Origin: Xylanibacter caecicola
GTDB taxonomy: Bacteria; Bacteroidota; Bacteroidia; Bacteroidales; Bacteroidaceae
Assembly: GCF_013166515.1 (NCBI RefSeq)
Contig: NZ_JABKKJ010000010.1
Span: 29,083-93,082, forward strand
Reading direction: 5' to 3'
DNA length: 64,000 nucleotides
The first letter of the stretch is position 1. Every line of letters begins with the position of its first letter. The position numbers were made by a program, and so were the translations under genes. Shown here one piece after another: positions 44,443 through 52,871 of the stretch. The notes beneath the pieces are model-generated. The model saw only the letters and a program-made list of their open reading frames with translations. It had not been told where the DNA came from and did no database searches.

Positions 44443-44465
44443 GCGTCATAAATTTATCGTGACTA

Positions 44466-44473
44466 CAAAGATA
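44466..44473 (-). promoter_or_regulatory. Promoter -7 box for the XRE-DUF1016(-DRT3) operon
   Basis: The minus strand reads TATCTTTG 23 nt before the XRE start codon. The rest of the spacer to 44716 (about 240 nt) holds no gene and is AT-rich. Confidence 0.6.
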
Positions 44474-44716
44474 CGCATAATTCAAATATTTAGAGATATA
44501 AAGATGAAAATATCTCTTATAAGATAATTATTTTGCGTTTTTAGGAAATCATATATTGATGATTACCATTTATTAAAGCAATACGAGATCTATTACATTC
44601 CAAAATACATTATGCGGATATATCGAAATGGAGAGTTTTTTAGCCATATATTTGAGGAATAATAGATTGAATAAAAGTAGATGGCGTTTTTTCAATGGCT
44701 TTTGAACAAACTGTAT

Positions 44717-45613
44717 TCAACCGTTTCCGGCCTTGAATTGCTTTCTATACTTGGATGGCGACATTCCCATTGTACTTGTAAACACCCTCACGAAATGCGG
44801 CAGGTCGTTGAAGCCTACAAGATAACATATTTCCGACACTCCTTTTTGCGAATGTTTCAGCAAATCGCAAGCCGTGTTCAGACGGTATTGCGTGACAAAC
44901 TGCGAAAAGGTCATCCCTTTGCACCGCTTAAAATAGGAACAGAACGCCGAACGGTTCATGCCCACTTCTGCCGCAATATCATCCAGCGCAATGGAATGAA
45001 CGTAATGCTTCATCACGTATACGCAAATCTGCTGCATACGCCGAACGTCCTTCTCGATACGCATAGGTTTCCCTGCAAATATATGGTCGGACGAGGTAAA
45101 AATGACAGGAAGCAGACGGAACATCGCACTCAAACGCCCCAGTTCGTCCATGTCGTTTATTTCGGATAACGCTCTACGGATAACCCGCGAACTTTCCGGT
45201 CCGAACTTCAACGCATCAGTCGGAAACATCACGCCTGCCAGTCTGTTCCGCAATTCAGGAAATACTTCCATGCACCGCTCCACCAACGAATGGCTGAAAG
45301 CCACCATCAGATAACGGACACAACCGTCCTCGTCCACACTGTCGGCTGCGTATTCCCAGCGATGAAGCATCGACGGCGGAATCAACACCACATCGCCCGC
45401 TGCAAAAGGCTGTAATGTGTCGCCTGCCATTCGGTTACCCTGTCCATGAACGACATAATACAATTCCCACGCATCGTGACGGTGCAGCTTAGCTTCGAGG
45501 CTCGGCTCCACACGTTGGTCTATGAAGAAAAACGAATGATTTTCCGCTTCGGGCAGTTCGTATGGTATGGCTGTATCTTCCATAAATAATTGCTTTAATT
45601 TATGCGATTGCAA
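44717..45613 (-). CDS. AraC family transcriptional regulator
   Basis: The 298-residue protein has an N-terminal cupin-like sensing domain (residues 30-110, HRHDAWELYYVVHGQGN) and a C-terminal AraC-type double HTH (IALDDIAAEVGMNRSAFCSYFKR, then GVSEICYLVGFNDLPHFVRVF). It is divergent from the nitroreductase and transporter genes across a 100-nt spacer and probably regulates them. The effector is unknown. Confidence 0.9.
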   Translation of the reverse strand: MQSHKLKQLFMEDTAIPYELPEAENHSFFFIDQRVEPSLEAKLHRHDAWELYYVVHGQGNRMAGDTLQPFAAGDVVLIPPSMLHRWEYAADSVDEDGCVRYLMVAFSHSLVERCMEVFPELRNRLAGVMFPTDALKFGPESSRVIRRALSEINDMDELGRLSAMFRLLPVIFTSSDHIFAGKPMRIEKDVRRMQQICVYVMKHYVHSIALDDIAAEVGMNRSAFCSYFKRCKGMTFSQFVTQYRLNTACDLLKHSQKGVSEICYLVGFNDLPHFVRVFTSTMGMSPSKYRKQFKAGNG

Positions 45614-45666
45614 ATTTACAACAATTATATGAAACGATAAAACAAATTCAGAACAATAAGGCGACG

Positions 45667-45674
45667 TAACTTTG
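45667..45674 (+). promoter_or_regulatory. Candidate -7 element for the nitroreductase operon
   Basis: TAACTTTG lies 40 nt before the nitroreductase start in the AraC-nitroreductase divergent region. It matches TAnnTTTG. Confidence 0.5.
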
Positions 45675-45713
45675 CAACCGGAAACAAGAAATGTAACTTA
45701 AAAATGTATTGTT

Positions 45714-46340
45714 ATGGAATTATATGAAGTATTGGAGAAACGCCGCACATACCGCGACTACTCCGACCGTAAAGTGAGTGATGAAATCCTCAAAAGAGTA
45801 ATCGCTGCGGCATTCAAAGCCCCGACAAACGATCACCTGCGCCAACTTGAATTCATCGTGGTGCGTGGGCGTGAGAATATTGCCAAAGTGATAGAGCCGC
45901 TTGCCAAAAACATGGAAGCGTTCAAAAATTTGGTGCATGAAGTGGATGAATCGGGCGACAAGGATAAGATGGATATGTTTGCCGATGCCCTGCCCAAGCA
46001 ACAGCGTATGCTGATGCAGAGCGGTCTGCTGATCCTGCCATTCTTCCGCCAGAAACAAAGTCCGCTGCTACAACCCAAAGAGCAAAGCTCGCTCAACTAC
46101 TTCGCTTCTGCATGGTGCTCGTTGGAAAATATGCTACTCGCCGCCACTGCCGAAGGATTGGGAACCGTGTTCCACATTCCCGTTGCCGACGAAGCGGAAA
46201 AAATCAAGGAGATTGTCGGTGCTCCCGAAGACTACGAGTTCACCTGTCTGCTGACGATGGGGTATCCCACAGAAAATGCTTTCCTGCCCAAACAGAAAGA
46301 AATCAACGTCGAGGAGCGGATACATACGAACCTCTGGTAA
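45714..46340 (+). CDS. Nitroreductase family oxidoreductase
   Basis: The 208-residue protein begins with the FMN-binding signature ELYEVLEKRRTYRDYSDRKVS and has LENMLLAATAEGLGTVFHIP and a C-terminal GYPTENAF, as in NfsA/FRP-like nitroreductases. It should use NAD(P)H and FMN to reduce quinones, nitro compounds or other electrophiles. It is followed after 9 nt by the EamA transporter and later by the radical SAM pair, in one plus-strand operon opposite AraC. Confidence 0.88.
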   Translation: MELYEVLEKRRTYRDYSDRKVSDEILKRVIAAAFKAPTNDHLRQLEFIVVRGRENIAKVIEPLAKNMEAFKNLVHEVDESGDKDKMDMFADALPKQQRMLMQSGLLILPFFRQKQSPLLQPKEQSSLNYFASAWCSLENMLLAATAEGLGTVFHIPVADEAEKIKEIVGAPEDYEFTCLLTMGYPTENAFLPKQKEINVEERIHTNLW

Positions 46341-46349
46341 CACAGCAAC

Positions 46350-47264
46350 ATGAAAGGACATATTCTGATATTGTTGGCAAATATCCTGTTCGGTGTCAGT
46401 ATGCCGGTATTCAAATACCTGCTGACCTCGGATGTACCACCGGAAGCAATTACCATTATGCGGGCGATTTTCGCCTGCATGATGTTTTGGTTCGTATCCC
46501 TCTTCATGCCGAAAGAAAAAGTCCTGCCGAAAGATTTGAGAACCCTTTTCTTCTGCGCCTTGTGCGGTGTGGGTATCAACCAATGGCTGTTTGTCGTCGG
46601 GTTGAAAAGTTCTTCGCCTGTCGATGCCTCCATTATTGCTACCGCAGTGCCTATTTGCGTATTACTGTTGGCTGCCGCCGTCCTCAAAGAGCCTATTACG
46701 GCAAAAAAGTCATTCGGCGTATTTCTTGGCGTAAGCGGAGGAGTGTTGCTCGTATTCAGCTCCGCACATACTTCCAATGGAACCGCCAGCCTTTGGGGAG
46801 ATACGTTGATGCTCCTGAACCAGTTGATGTATTCCGTCTATCTGGTCTTGTCCAAACCTTTGTCCCGACGCTACTCGTCCGTTACGATGATGAAATGGAT
46901 GTTTCTGTTCTCTGCATTGGCACTCGCTCCGTTCTGTCTCCCACACGTGCAGCACGTCCCCATATTCCATCGGGAAACTTTTGACATGACGCAACTGTGC
47001 GCACTTCTTTATCTGCTGTTCGGAGCCACGTTTGTTGCGTTCATGCTTATCCCGATGGCATTGAAACACATCCGTCCCACTACGGTCAGCATGTACAATT
47101 ATGTGCAGCCCATTGTCGCTTCCGTAATCACCATTGCTGTCGGGCAGGACATACTCTCGATACAGAAACTGTTGTCGGCGGCTTTGGTATTTGCCGGTGT
47201 TTATTTGGTTACAAAGAGCAAGAAAAAGGAAGAGATGAAAAATTTAATATTGCATAAGACATGA
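46350..47264 (+). CDS. EamA/DMT family transporter
   Basis: The 304-residue membrane protein has ten hydrophobic segments in two five-helix repeats, the drug/metabolite transporter (EamA) fold, opening MKGHILILLANILFGVSMPVFKY. It ends with a basic tail. The substrate is unknown. Its TGA overlaps the next start (ATGA), coupling it to the radical SAM pair gene A. Confidence 0.88.
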   Translation: MKGHILILLANILFGVSMPVFKYLLTSDVPPEAITIMRAIFACMMFWFVSLFMPKEKVLPKDLRTLFFCALCGVGINQWLFVVGLKSSSPVDASIIATAVPICVLLLAAAVLKEPITAKKSFGVFLGVSGGVLLVFSSAHTSNGTASLWGDTLMLLNQLMYSVYLVLSKPLSRRYSSVTMMKWMFLFSALALAPFCLPHVQHVPIFHRETFDMTQLCALLYLLFGATFVAFMLIPMALKHIRPTTVSMYNYVQPIVASVITIAVGQDILSIQKLLSAALVFAGVYLVTKSKKKEEMKNLILHKT

Positions 47265-48172
47265 TTATAAATACAGGAGGGCGGACAGATACCGTCAATT
47301 ATTACAGCGATTGGCTGTTGAACCGATTCGAGGAGGGATATGTCTATTCGCGCAACCCGCTGTTCCCGAATCACATTACAAAATACACGCTCGACCCTTC
47401 GGTAGTGGATTGCGTGGTGTTCTGCTCCAAAAACTACCGCCTGATTCTGCCGGAGTTTCATCGGATTACCGACCGTTTCAACGTATTTTGCCACTATACC
47501 ATCACGGCATACGGCAAAGACGTGGAACCGAACGTACCGGACATCGACCGGAGTATCGGCACGCTTGTCGAACTCTCGGCTAAAGTCGGGAGTAAACGCG
47601 TTGCATGGCGTTACGATCCAGTACTGCTGACCGAAAAATATACGGTGGATTACCATCTGAAAATGTTCGATTACATGGCTTCACGCCTTGCGCCGTTTGT
47701 GAACTTCTGCGTATTCAGTTTCGTGGAAATATACAAAAGGCTCGAATACAATATGCCGGAACTGATTCCGCTGACAGATAGGGACAAGGAAAAGCTGGCA
47801 GAGGGAATGGGCGCAATCGCCCGGAAATATGGATTGCACCTGCAAACCTGCGGGACATCGGAGAATTACATCCGATACGGAATAGCCGTTTCAGGTTGTA
47901 TGACTACCGCCAATCTTGGAAATGCGTTAGGATGTCGGTTCAAAAATATGGCGCACAAGGGAACCCGCATCGGATGCAGTTGTATGCCTACACGCGACAT
48001 CGGAGCATACAACACGTGCCTGAACGGTTGCAGATATTGTTATGCCAACAAGAAACCGGAGTTGGCAATGGAGAACTACAAACTCCACGATCCGGCATCT
48101 CCGCTCTTGATAGGACACGTGAACCCTACCGATATTATCAAAGAAGGAAATCAAAAGAGCTTCATCATCTGA
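47261..48172 (+). CDS. DUF1848 protein, probable radical SAM mobile pair protein A
   Basis: The 303-residue protein matches DUF1848: it opens MIINTGGRTDTVNYYSDW and has a cysteine-rich C-terminus, GCSCMPTRDIGAYNTCLNGCRYCYANKK, with a CxxxCxxC iron-sulfur signature placed unusually near the end, not near the start. In mobile elements this type is found directly before a radical SAM protein B. The reaction is unknown. It overlaps the transporter gene by 4 nt and is followed by gene B after 9 nt. Confidence 0.82.
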   Translation: MIINTGGRTDTVNYYSDWLLNRFEEGYVYSRNPLFPNHITKYTLDPSVVDCVVFCSKNYRLILPEFHRITDRFNVFCHYTITAYGKDVEPNVPDIDRSIGTLVELSAKVGSKRVAWRYDPVLLTEKYTVDYHLKMFDYMASRLAPFVNFCVFSFVEIYKRLEYNMPELIPLTDRDKEKLAEGMGAIARKYGLHLQTCGTSENYIRYGIAVSGCMTTANLGNALGCRFKNMAHKGTRIGCSCMPTRDIGAYNTCLNGCRYCYANKKPELAMENYKLHDPASPLLIGHVNPTDIIKEGNQKSFII

Positions 48173-48181
48173 AACTATGTA

Positions 48182-49030
48182 ATGGAAAAAATAATTGTAG
48201 CGGAAAAAACGGTCGAAAGCTATCTGACCAAATCCAAAATCGGTCAGTTTGCCATCAACCCTTACGTGGGCTGTCCCCATGCCTGCAAATATTGCTATGC
48301 GTCATTTATGAAACGCTTCACGGGGCATTCCGAATCGTGGGGCGATTTCATCGACATCAAACGGGCAAGACATACAATAAACGGTTCTCAAATAACTGAG
48401 AAAAATGTCTTTATGGGAACCGTGACGGATTGTTACAATCCGTATGAGGTAAAATACGGTATCACGCACTCCATCTTGGAGCAATTGGTAGATGTGGATT
48501 GCTATCTGCAAATCGCTACCAAAAACAAATTGATACTCCGTGATTTGGATTTACTCAAAAAGATGAAGCGTTTGAGTGTGGCATTGTCTGTCAATACGCT
48601 GGATGAGAATTTCCGCCGGAACATGGATAGGGCGAGTACGGTGCGGGAGCGATTGGAAACACTTCGGACACTTCACGAGAACGGAATCTATACCATACTG
48701 TTCATGTCACCGATTTTTATAGGGGTCACGGACTGGAAAGCGATTATAGAAACCAGCCGTAGTTTCGTCAGTGAATATTGGTTCGAAGACCTGAACCTGC
48801 GCGGAGGCTATAAAAACGTTATCATGCAATATGTTCAGGGACATTATCCCGATTCCTATCCACTATACGAGCGGATATATATACAAGGCGACAAAACGCC
48901 ACTGACGGAAATGGAAAATGAAATCATCGCCTACTGTCATGATAACGACATTTTATTCAGTGATTATTTTCATCACGAAGAGGTAATCCGAAATCCTAAG
49001 AATAAAATTTTGGGTAAAAACAAACCTTGA
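48182..49030 (+). CDS. Radical SAM mobile pair protein B (SPL-like)
   Basis: The 282-residue protein has the radical SAM cluster motif GCPHACKYCYA with Cys31, Cys35 and Cys38, near a short N-terminal beta segment, and the TIM-barrel continuation VFMGTVTDCYNPYE. Such proteins resemble spore photoproduct lyase-like radical SAM enzymes and occur as a pair with the preceding gene on mobile elements. The substrate is unknown. Confidence 0.85.
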   Translation: MEKIIVAEKTVESYLTKSKIGQFAINPYVGCPHACKYCYASFMKRFTGHSESWGDFIDIKRARHTINGSQITEKNVFMGTVTDCYNPYEVKYGITHSILEQLVDVDCYLQIATKNKLILRDLDLLKKMKRLSVALSVNTLDENFRRNMDRASTVRERLETLRTLHENGIYTILFMSPIFIGVTDWKAIIETSRSFVSEYWFEDLNLRGGYKNVIMQYVQGHYPDSYPLYERIYIQGDKTPLTEMENEIIAYCHDNDILFSDYFHHEEVIRNPKNKILGKNKP

Positions 49031-49118
49031 AAACACGCCGAAAAAAATGAAAACAAAGACCTGCGTCTTGTTTGCTTTCTATTGATTATAAGGCATATAA
49101 ATTCATAAATAAGTTGAC

Positions 49119-49906
49119 ATGAAAGAACAAATTAAAAAGTCTTCTCTTTTTTTGAAGGGAAGCAACACCTGACCCACTTTGCTACCGAACAGGATGTAGC
49201 GAAAGAACTATTCGAGTTACTCTCCGAAGCGAGAGAACTTTATCTCCAAAATGTGATTGTGGATGGCAAACGGTACAACCGCTATGTGGATGACTTCATC
49301 AACAGTCACCGGTACATCAACTGCGATAGTGCCGTTTGCCGGAACTGCCACGAAATGAACATTCACATCGTCAAAGGACTGCTGACAGAATGCACCCACC
49401 TTATCCAACCTCTTTTTACCGCATCAGATTTCTCTTTCGAGGAGTGTGTGGAGCTGCGAAGACAGTATGACAGGGCGGAACCATTGCCGACACCAATCGT
49501 GCATCGTAACGATGGTTTAGTAAAAGCCCCACCGCTTTCTTTCGGCTGCAACTTCACTCAAGAACAGATGACAGGTATTGTGTCTTGTGCCAATACTTAT
49601 CATCTGTTTTGCGTTTCTATGCTCCGCATCGAGGATATGGAGGCTCTCTTTTCCTGCAAGGAGGGCTTTCATATCCGGGTGAACAATCTACGCCATGTGG
49701 CCATCCTTTTCGATGCGCTTCTCGAAAATTCGTTTATCCAATTCCGCTGGCAATCAGTTCTTGACAGAGGCAAATTTCTACAATCCAAGGACGGCTCACG
49801 GTTTGTTTCTGCCTCAAGTCTTTCATCTGCACTCTCTGCGGTCAGAAGTAATATGACATCAGTTGCCTATATCATTAGGCAAACTATTGGACAATTGAAA
49901 GAATGA
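49119..49906 (+). pseudogene. Hypothetical gene with an N-terminal frameshift
   Basis: An ATG at 49119 opens a frame that stops after 17 codons (near 49170), while the adjacent frame continues from 49139 to 49906 with no start before a GTG at 49253. The two meet at a run of seven T residues (CTCTTTTTTTGAAG), so a one-base slip there would explain the break; the joined product would be about 260 residues. The C-terminal part contains two Cys pairs (CDSAVCRNC) and has no recognised domain. Either a frameshifted gene or a GTG-started 217-residue protein is possible. Confidence 0.55.
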
Positions 49907-49983
49907 TATGAACTCGCTATTGTCCTATTAAAACTAGGACAATAGCGAGTGATAATATTTTCAATTATAGACTTGTGCTTGTT

Positions 49984-50739
49984 TCATTTACATCCAGTTT
50001 TACTATTTACCAATTGGATGAAATCTGCGGTTCGTTGATTATAATTTATCCAATCTGGAGACAAACCATAAAACGCACATAGTTCAGTATATAATTCATC
50101 TAATTTTGACTTGTCTGTTATGTCTGCACCCTGTTTGACAACATTAAGAAATCCCATATCATCGAAGGGGAGATTGGGGAACTTAAAAGGAAGAATGCGC
50201 TTTCCGTCCATTGCCCATGCGGCACCCATCTCATTGGTACACACCTCACTTCTTTTATAATTCTCAGAAATCATACATAAAATGAAGTCGCAACCTTTCA
50301 TGTTTTTGACAATCTCATTTCTAAAATCCTCACCAGTACGAATCGCAGAATGATCTAAGGTACAAAAAATATCTGTTCTCTCAAATTTACATCCCAACAT
50401 TAGAATTTCCTTAACAAATCCATTTACGATATCTTTATCTTCAGAGGAATGGCTTATGAATATCTTTTTAGGGTGGTTATAAAGGCTTGCTAAAATCCGA
50501 TAACAAGTTCTGATATCTCCGAAGGAATATGCTGAAATGAATCCATTAAAATTAATGGTAGAAAGGGCATTATTTAAAATATCTGCGATTTCCGGCTGCT
50601 CTTTTTGTAGGTTTGGTATTAATTGCTTAGAGATATTTATTAGTTGCATAGTATTAGGCCCTATTGTGGAATTATAATTAATCTTCATTCGCTGTAATAC
50701 TTTTATTCCCTGATTTACCAGTTCTCTTATTGTATTCAT
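49984..50739 (-). CDS. TIR domain protein
   Basis: The 251-residue protein has about 90 helical residues of unknown type followed by a TIR domain (KKIFISHSSEDKDIV at residue 91, LDHSAIRTGEDF, and the TNEMGAAWAM segment with a conserved Glu near 170). Bacterial TIR proteins with this Glu often hydrolyse NAD or make cyclic ADP-ribose signals in phage defence. It is the last gene of an XRE-DUF2971-TIR operon, 107 nt after the DUF2971 gene. Confidence 0.85.
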   Translation of the reverse strand: MNTIRELVNQGIKVLQRMKINYNSTIGPNTMQLINISKQLIPNLQKEQPEIADILNNALSTINFNGFISAYSFGDIRTCYRILASLYNHPKKIFISHSSEDKDIVNGFVKEILMLGCKFERTDIFCTLDHSAIRTGEDFRNEIVKNMKGCDFILCMISENYKRSEVCTNEMGAAWAMDGKRILPFKFPNLPFDDMGFLNVVKQGADITDKSKLDELYTELCAFYGLSPDWINYNQRTADFIQLVNSKTGCK

Positions 50740-50846
50740 AATTATTTGTATTTCTAATTTTCAACTTATTCAAAAATCCCCCTTATTTCATAGTGGAAGA
50801 TATACCTATATAGACATATCACCAATGGGTAATTTTTTCTTTCTTG

Positions 50847-51623
50847 TTATCTCGATGCAGTGTTTATCAGCTCTGCATTTAACCTAAAAGCGTTTGCGTC
50901 AATTCCCATTTGGTAAATCTTAATGTCAGGATTAAGTTTCCGTGCAACGCTTATTATTTTTGATTTCTCATCTGCATTCATGTTGATTCCCAAATAGACA
51001 GACTCAAAACACTCTCCTCCGATTTCAGGGAAAGCCCGAACCTCTTTCCAATCAATCGGCCCCTTATCATCATTTTGACCTGGCAATAAACTCATATATG
51101 TTGGCCAAGGGTCTAAAATGAATAACCTCACCTCTTGTTCATGCTCCCATGCCTTTGCTTTTGTGGATAATTGATAATGGAAGAAATCTTTTGCATCCCT
51201 GAAATAATCAGTTTTTTCCACAATACCCTTATACTGTACTTCCACTTCAGCACAGCCTATCATAATTCCACCCTGCATATAAGAAAGGTATTTTCTGACT
51301 TTCTCCATATCCAAACCGATGCAAATACCTTTGTGTTTGCTGTAATAGCTCCACATCAAGATTGAATCATGTATCTTGGAAAGGCTACATATCCACACCT
51401 CTTCTCTGGTTCTACGAAATGGATCTCTTCTTAATTCTTCGATAATTTTCGGAGTCCATCCTCCACACGCTTCTTTCGGAACATTGGAGAAATCAATTAA
51501 CGATGGGTGGCAATCAAACGGGTCGTTCAACTGCGTAGCATTGGTAAATTGAAGATTACTATAATGTAGCATCATCAATCCACCGGTAAAATCAAGATAT
51601 TTATATAATTTGACTGCTCCCAT
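50847..51623 (-). CDS. DUF2971 family protein
   Basis: The 258-residue soluble protein matches DUF2971: KLYKYLDFTGGLMMLHYSNLQFTNATQLNDPFDC at the N-terminus, VWICSLSKIHDSILMWSYYSKHKGICIGLD in the middle and a YLGINMN late motif. Function is unproven, but the family appears repeatedly near defence genes. The conserved LNDPFD and MWSYY stretches may form its active site. It starts 7 nt after the XRE gene and precedes the TIR gene. Confidence 0.83.
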   Translation of the reverse strand: MGAVKLYKYLDFTGGLMMLHYSNLQFTNATQLNDPFDCHPSLIDFSNVPKEACGGWTPKIIEELRRDPFRRTREEVWICSLSKIHDSILMWSYYSKHKGICIGLDMEKVRKYLSYMQGGIMIGCAEVEVQYKGIVEKTDYFRDAKDFFHYQLSTKAKAWEHEQEVRLFILDPWPTYMSLLPGQNDDKGPIDWKEVRAFPEIGGECFESVYLGINMNADEKSKIISVARKLNPDIKIYQMGIDANAFRLNAELINTASR

Positions 51624-51630
51624 AAACTTA

Positions 51631-51834
51631 TTATTCTGTCCTCAATAATTCATCCACAGTGACACCCAAAACTTTGGATATTTGAATTAGCGTCTCCACA
51701 TTGGGCTGTGTTGTATTGGTAACCCATTTGGAAATTATGGCAGGATCCTTATCCAATTGTTCTGAGAGCCATTTATTGCTTTTATTTTTCTCTGCGAGAA
51801 CGACTTTGATTCGGTTCAGTAATTTACGTTTCAT
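51631..51834 (-). CDS. XRE-family regulator of the DUF2971-TIR operon
   Basis: This 67-residue helix-turn-helix protein (RIKVVLAEKNKSNKWLSEQLD, then AIISKWVTNTTQPNVETLIQ and LGVTVDELL) is a clear relative of the 72-residue protein at 44224-44442. It heads the DUF2971-TIR genes with a 7-nt gap. It should regulate the operon, a common arrangement for toxic defence genes. Confidence 0.85.
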   Translation of the reverse strand: MKRKLLNRIKVVLAEKNKSNKWLSEQLDKDPAIISKWVTNTTQPNVETLIQISKVLGVTVDELLRTE

Positions 51835-51861
51835 GTTATATGTATTCTATCCACACACTTA

Positions 51862-51869
51862 CAAAGATA
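51862..51869 (-). promoter_or_regulatory. Promoter -7 box for the XRE-DUF2971-TIR operon
   Basis: The minus strand reads TATCTTTG followed by TA, 27 nt before the XRE start, the same as for the other XRE operon (44466-44473). Confidence 0.6.
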
Positions 51870-52047
51870 CATATTATTTGAAGAATATATTTGATTAAAC
51901 AGGATATATTTTGTAGCAAGCTGCAAGAAAATGAATAAAACATCAATTTTGGTTATGCGATTTTATAGTACCTACTTTTTAAAGAATGTCAATCACCATT
52001 TTACACCACAAATACAGACGATTACTTTTGGGAATATTATATATAGT

Positions 52048-52063
52048 TATGGGAACTATACGG
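52048..52063. repeat. Subterminal arm-type motif, right end of nested element
   Basis: TATGGGAACTATACGG matches the motif at 28885-28901. It overlaps the 3' end of the foreign tail of TraF, including its stop codon. Confidence 0.55.
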
Positions 52064-52400
52064 TATCAAATATACAATAGAATAGCATGTGATGACAGTG
52101 TATCAGATTGATATAAAATAAATTTAGGTTCAAGCGTGGGTGTCTTTTGCGTGCGGCTGCTTTCATCAGCCCGTGCGTGCCGTACCGTGCGTTGAGCCGG
52201 AACGTCTGCCACACGAGCAGCAGCGAAGCCGACACGATGAAACCGATACATAGCCACTGGTTCACGCCTGCCATGAACAGGACGATGAACACCACGAAGA
52301 CGGCAAGCAAGCCGCCGCAAAAGATAAAGAGGTACTGGCTTTTCAGCCCCTTGAACTCCACCGGCTTCCCGATACCCCTGTTTACCGGATATTCAGACAT
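52056..52400 (-). CDS. traF: Conjugal transfer protein TraF with a foreign C-terminus
   Basis: From MSEYPVNRGI at 52400 the protein has 114 residues. Residues 1-89 are TraF/DUF4133: two transmembrane helices (24-44 and 48-66) and the KRHPR end. The last 25 residues (LNLNLFYINLIHCHHMLFYC plus five more) come from the nested element; the native 22-residue tail is at 28649-28723. TraF is a small inner-membrane component (VirB3-like in size) of the transfer machine. The hybrid might still work because only the cytosolic tail is altered, but the added stretch is hydrophobic. Confidence 0.88.
   Translation of the reverse strand: MSEYPVNRGIGKPVEFKGLKSQYLFIFCGGLLAVFVVFIVLFMAGVNQWLCIGFIVSASLLLVWQTFRLNARYGTHGLMKAAARKRHPRLNLNLFYINLIHCHHMLFYCIFDTV
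52132..52139. repeat. Nested-element attachment core, traF side
   Basis: AAGCGTGG (CCACGCTT on the minus strand), identical to 28716-28723. It encodes the P-R turn at the end of the native TraF sequence. Confidence 0.85.
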
Positions 52401-52410
52401 AGCCGCTGGT

Positions 52411-52707
52411 TTAGAGGAAGAACGACCGCAGGATAGTGGCGGCGACAATCAGGAAGATACACGCCCCGAACCAACTGGCGGCGGTCTTTGAGGTGTCGGG
52501 GTCGCCGCTTGAAAATTTGTTATATACTTTTACCCCGCCAATCAAGCCGCAGACCGCCCCGATTGCGTACACCAGTTTTGTTCCGGGGTCGAAATACCCT
52601 GTGATTAGGTTCGTGGCTTCGGTGATGCCCGCCTGCCCGTTGCCCTGTGCATAGGCACTTACCGCAGCGGCAAGGATAGCCGCCGACAAAAAGATTTTCT
52701 TTCTCAT
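52411..52707 (-). CDS. traE: Conjugal transfer protein TraE (DUF4134)
   Basis: The 98-residue protein has a signal peptide (residues 1-21, ending AYA) and two hydrophobic helices (about 45-62 and 80-97), as in DUF4134/TraE. The form is comparable to VirB2-type pilins. It precedes traF by 10 nt on the minus strand. Confidence 0.88.
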   Translation of the reverse strand: MRKKIFLSAAILAAAVSAYAQGNGQAGITEATNLITGYFDPGTKLVYAIGAVCGLIGGVKVYNKFSSGDPDTSKTAASWFGACIFLIVAATILRSFFL

Positions 52708-52871
52708 TGTGATTTGTTTTTAATGCCGGGCGGCGGGTGGGAAGTCCGCCTTTCCCGGCTGGTGAATAATTTGAAATTTTAGTGGTCGGGAGCAGTCCCG
52801 TTTGTCTGTTTGGTTTTCAGGTTGCCAATCAACCGTAGTCACGTTGCTTCATATTGTTACACATTATTATA

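Larger units (their letters stand above)
28724..52139. mobile_element. Nested mobilizable element with defence cargo, inserted in traF
   Basis: The element is about 23.4 kb including one copy of the CCACGCTT core. It carries two tandem tyrosine recombinases at its left end, DUF6043, a HTH regulator, DUF3987, DUF6371 and a MobV relaxase, and then cargo: DRT3, XRE-DUF1016, an AraC/nitroreductase/EamA/radical SAM cluster and XRE-DUF2971-TIR. No conjugation pore genes are present, so it would need a helper. Its base composition is more AT-rich than the flanking tra genes, particularly from 39 to 44 kb. Confidence 0.88.

Noticed and set aside
49984..51623. Classic Thoeris system
   Set aside because: A TIR gene is present but no ThsA-like NAD-binding/SLOG effector; the partner is DUF2971.
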